A DNA stretch of 15,603 nucleotides, taken from Bacteroidaceae bacterium (GTDB taxonomy: Bacteria > Bacteroidota > Bacteroidia > Bacteroidales > Bacteroidaceae). Made by a program: the position numbers and the translations under genes. Of this stretch, positions 14,865 to 15,603 are shown one piece after another (positions within the stretch are counted from its first letter, which is position 1; each line of letters starts with the position of its first letter). The notes under the pieces are model-generated. The model worked only from the letters and a program-made list of their open reading frames with translations. It did not search any database and was not told the DNA's origin. The stretch lies in NCBI GenBank assembly GCA_023227685.1, contig JALNVG010000036.1:1-15603 (forward strand). The letters are read 5' to 3'.

Positions 14865-15603
14865 TCAGAACATCATTTTTGCTCCAATATAATAACTACG
14901 GGGTAAAGATGGTCCGTAAATATATCCTGAATCACGATTATAACCTTTATCAAAATCTGATTGATAAGCTTCAAATATATTCTTAATACCTGCATAGAGT
15001 TTCATTTTAAAAGCATCAAATAAAGGTAAGTCGTAAGAAAACTTCACACCCAAATCAAAGAAATGTGGCGTATTAACCGCTATTGGCGTATCTACACCCG
15101 ATCCGGCAGAATGACCAACCAGCATACTACCCGTATAAGTACCCGAAAATGAAGTAGAAAATCTCTTTATCGGATTAACCGTAGCCATCAAGTATCCATA
15201 GAAATCAGGAGTACGCAGCATTTTCTTTTCAGCAGGTGCATCATCATCCCATTTCTCCGCTTTTTTATATTTGCTTTGTTGTAACGTAACACCAGCCTGC
15301 AAATTAAAGAGCGAAGACAAAACCATTTTCGATTCGACATTGATACCCATCACTTTTGCACCGGAAGCATTATACCGTTGAAGAATAGTATTTCCCTGAT
15401 CATCGGTTTCATTCAAACGCTGCAATGCAAAGACATTATTCAATTGCGTATAAAAACCTTCAATCAGCAAATTGACCGGGACCTTACCAAAAGTATGATA
15501 AAGATCACTCGAAAGACTAAGGCTGTGCGAACTCTCCTCCTTTAAATTATCGGCCAAACGGATTTTCACACGCTCGCCACCAACCATTGACACATGTAAA
15601 TCC
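14865..15603 (-). CDS. TonB-dependent receptor, C-terminal barrel (partial, cut by the window edge)
   Basis: About 246 residues are visible; the frame stays open to the right edge, so the start, signal peptide and plug are missing. The visible part is a series of amphipathic beta strands with loops, typical of the end of an outer-membrane barrel. It closes with KLYAGIKNIFEAYQSDFD, a YIYGPSLPRSYY strand pair and a terminal Phe. This ending is common in Bacteroidetes receptors annotated for siderophores, haem or corrinoids, so that class is likelier than a SusC glycan receptor, but the ligand cannot be told. It converges on the nuclease gene, with the shared hairpin between, and so belongs to a different transcription unit running in from the right. 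Confidence 0.88.
   Translation of the reverse strand, partial: DLHVSMVGGERVKIRLADNLKEESSHSLSLSSDLYHTFGKVPVNLLIEGFYTQLNNVFALQRLNETDDQGNTILQRYNASGAKVMGINVESKMVLSSLFNLQAGVTLQQSKYKKAEKWDDDAPAEKKMLRTPDFYGYLMATVNPIKRFSTSFSGTYTGSMLVGHSAGSGVDTPIAVNTPHFFDLGVKFSYDLPLFDAFKMKLYAGIKNIFEAYQSDFDKGYNRDSGYIYGPSLPRSYYIGAKMMF

Noticed and set aside
14771..14986. A 71-codon plus-strand frame after the nuclease gene
   Set aside because: It begins beside the terminator hairpin, runs antisense into the receptor gene and has no protein-like pattern.
1..15603. CRISPR array, tRNA or rRNA genes, insertion sequence or prophage
   Set aside because: No regularly spaced direct repeats, cloverleaf-like segments, transposase, integrase or phage structural genes were seen. 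The palindrome at 111-197 has no associated transposase.

Overview
The window reads as chromosomal DNA from a member of the Bacteroidales, most likely Bacteroides in the broad sense. Four things point that way: strongly A+T-rich intergenic DNA without Shine-Dalgarno sequences, promoter boxes of the Bacteroides type (TTG, about 19-21 bases, then TAnnTTTG), large TonB-dependent receptors carrying an N-terminal carboxypeptidase-regulatory-like domain, and lineage-typical families (DUF3127, DUF5689). All assignments come from reading motifs; no database search was run.

Region 1 (about 1-7607) is a housekeeping operon on the minus strand. It reads dnaN (sliding clamp), a DEDDh exonuclease, coaBC (coenzyme A synthesis), recN (break repair), an RlmB-type rRNA methyltransferase, and a secreted trypsin-fold/TPR protein. 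Gaps are only 1-30 bases, and a promoter lies upstream of dnaN. The operon ends at a near-perfect 87-base palindrome (111-197), which probably also terminates a plus-strand gene whose last codons lie at the left edge.

Region 2 (7638-8906) runs on the plus strand. It has a small DUF3127 protein with an SSB-like acidic C-terminal tip, transcribed divergently from dnaN. After a strong hairpin come crcB (fluoride channel) and a DUF190 PII-like protein, two bases apart.

Region 3 (8907-14811) is accessory envelope DNA on the plus strand. A 382-base, very A+T-rich gap holds promoter-like and hairpin-like signals. It is followed by a TonB-dependent receptor, a lipoprotein built of four related repeats, a terminator, and a separately promoted lipoprotein made of DUF5689 plus a DNA/RNA non-specific endonuclease with a complete active site. 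Together these suggest a surface system that binds, cuts and imports something derived from nucleic acid; that is a hypothesis.

Region 4 (14865-15603) is the C-terminal end of a second TonB-dependent receptor on the minus strand, cut by the right edge. It converges on the nuclease gene across a shared hairpin.

The most interesting points are the nuclease/receptor/repeat-lipoprotein locus, the trypsin-fold domain that has lost its catalytic His and Ser, the SSB-like tip on the DUF3127 protein, and the long palindrome at the left end. No tRNA, rRNA, CRISPR array, transposase or prophage signal was seen.
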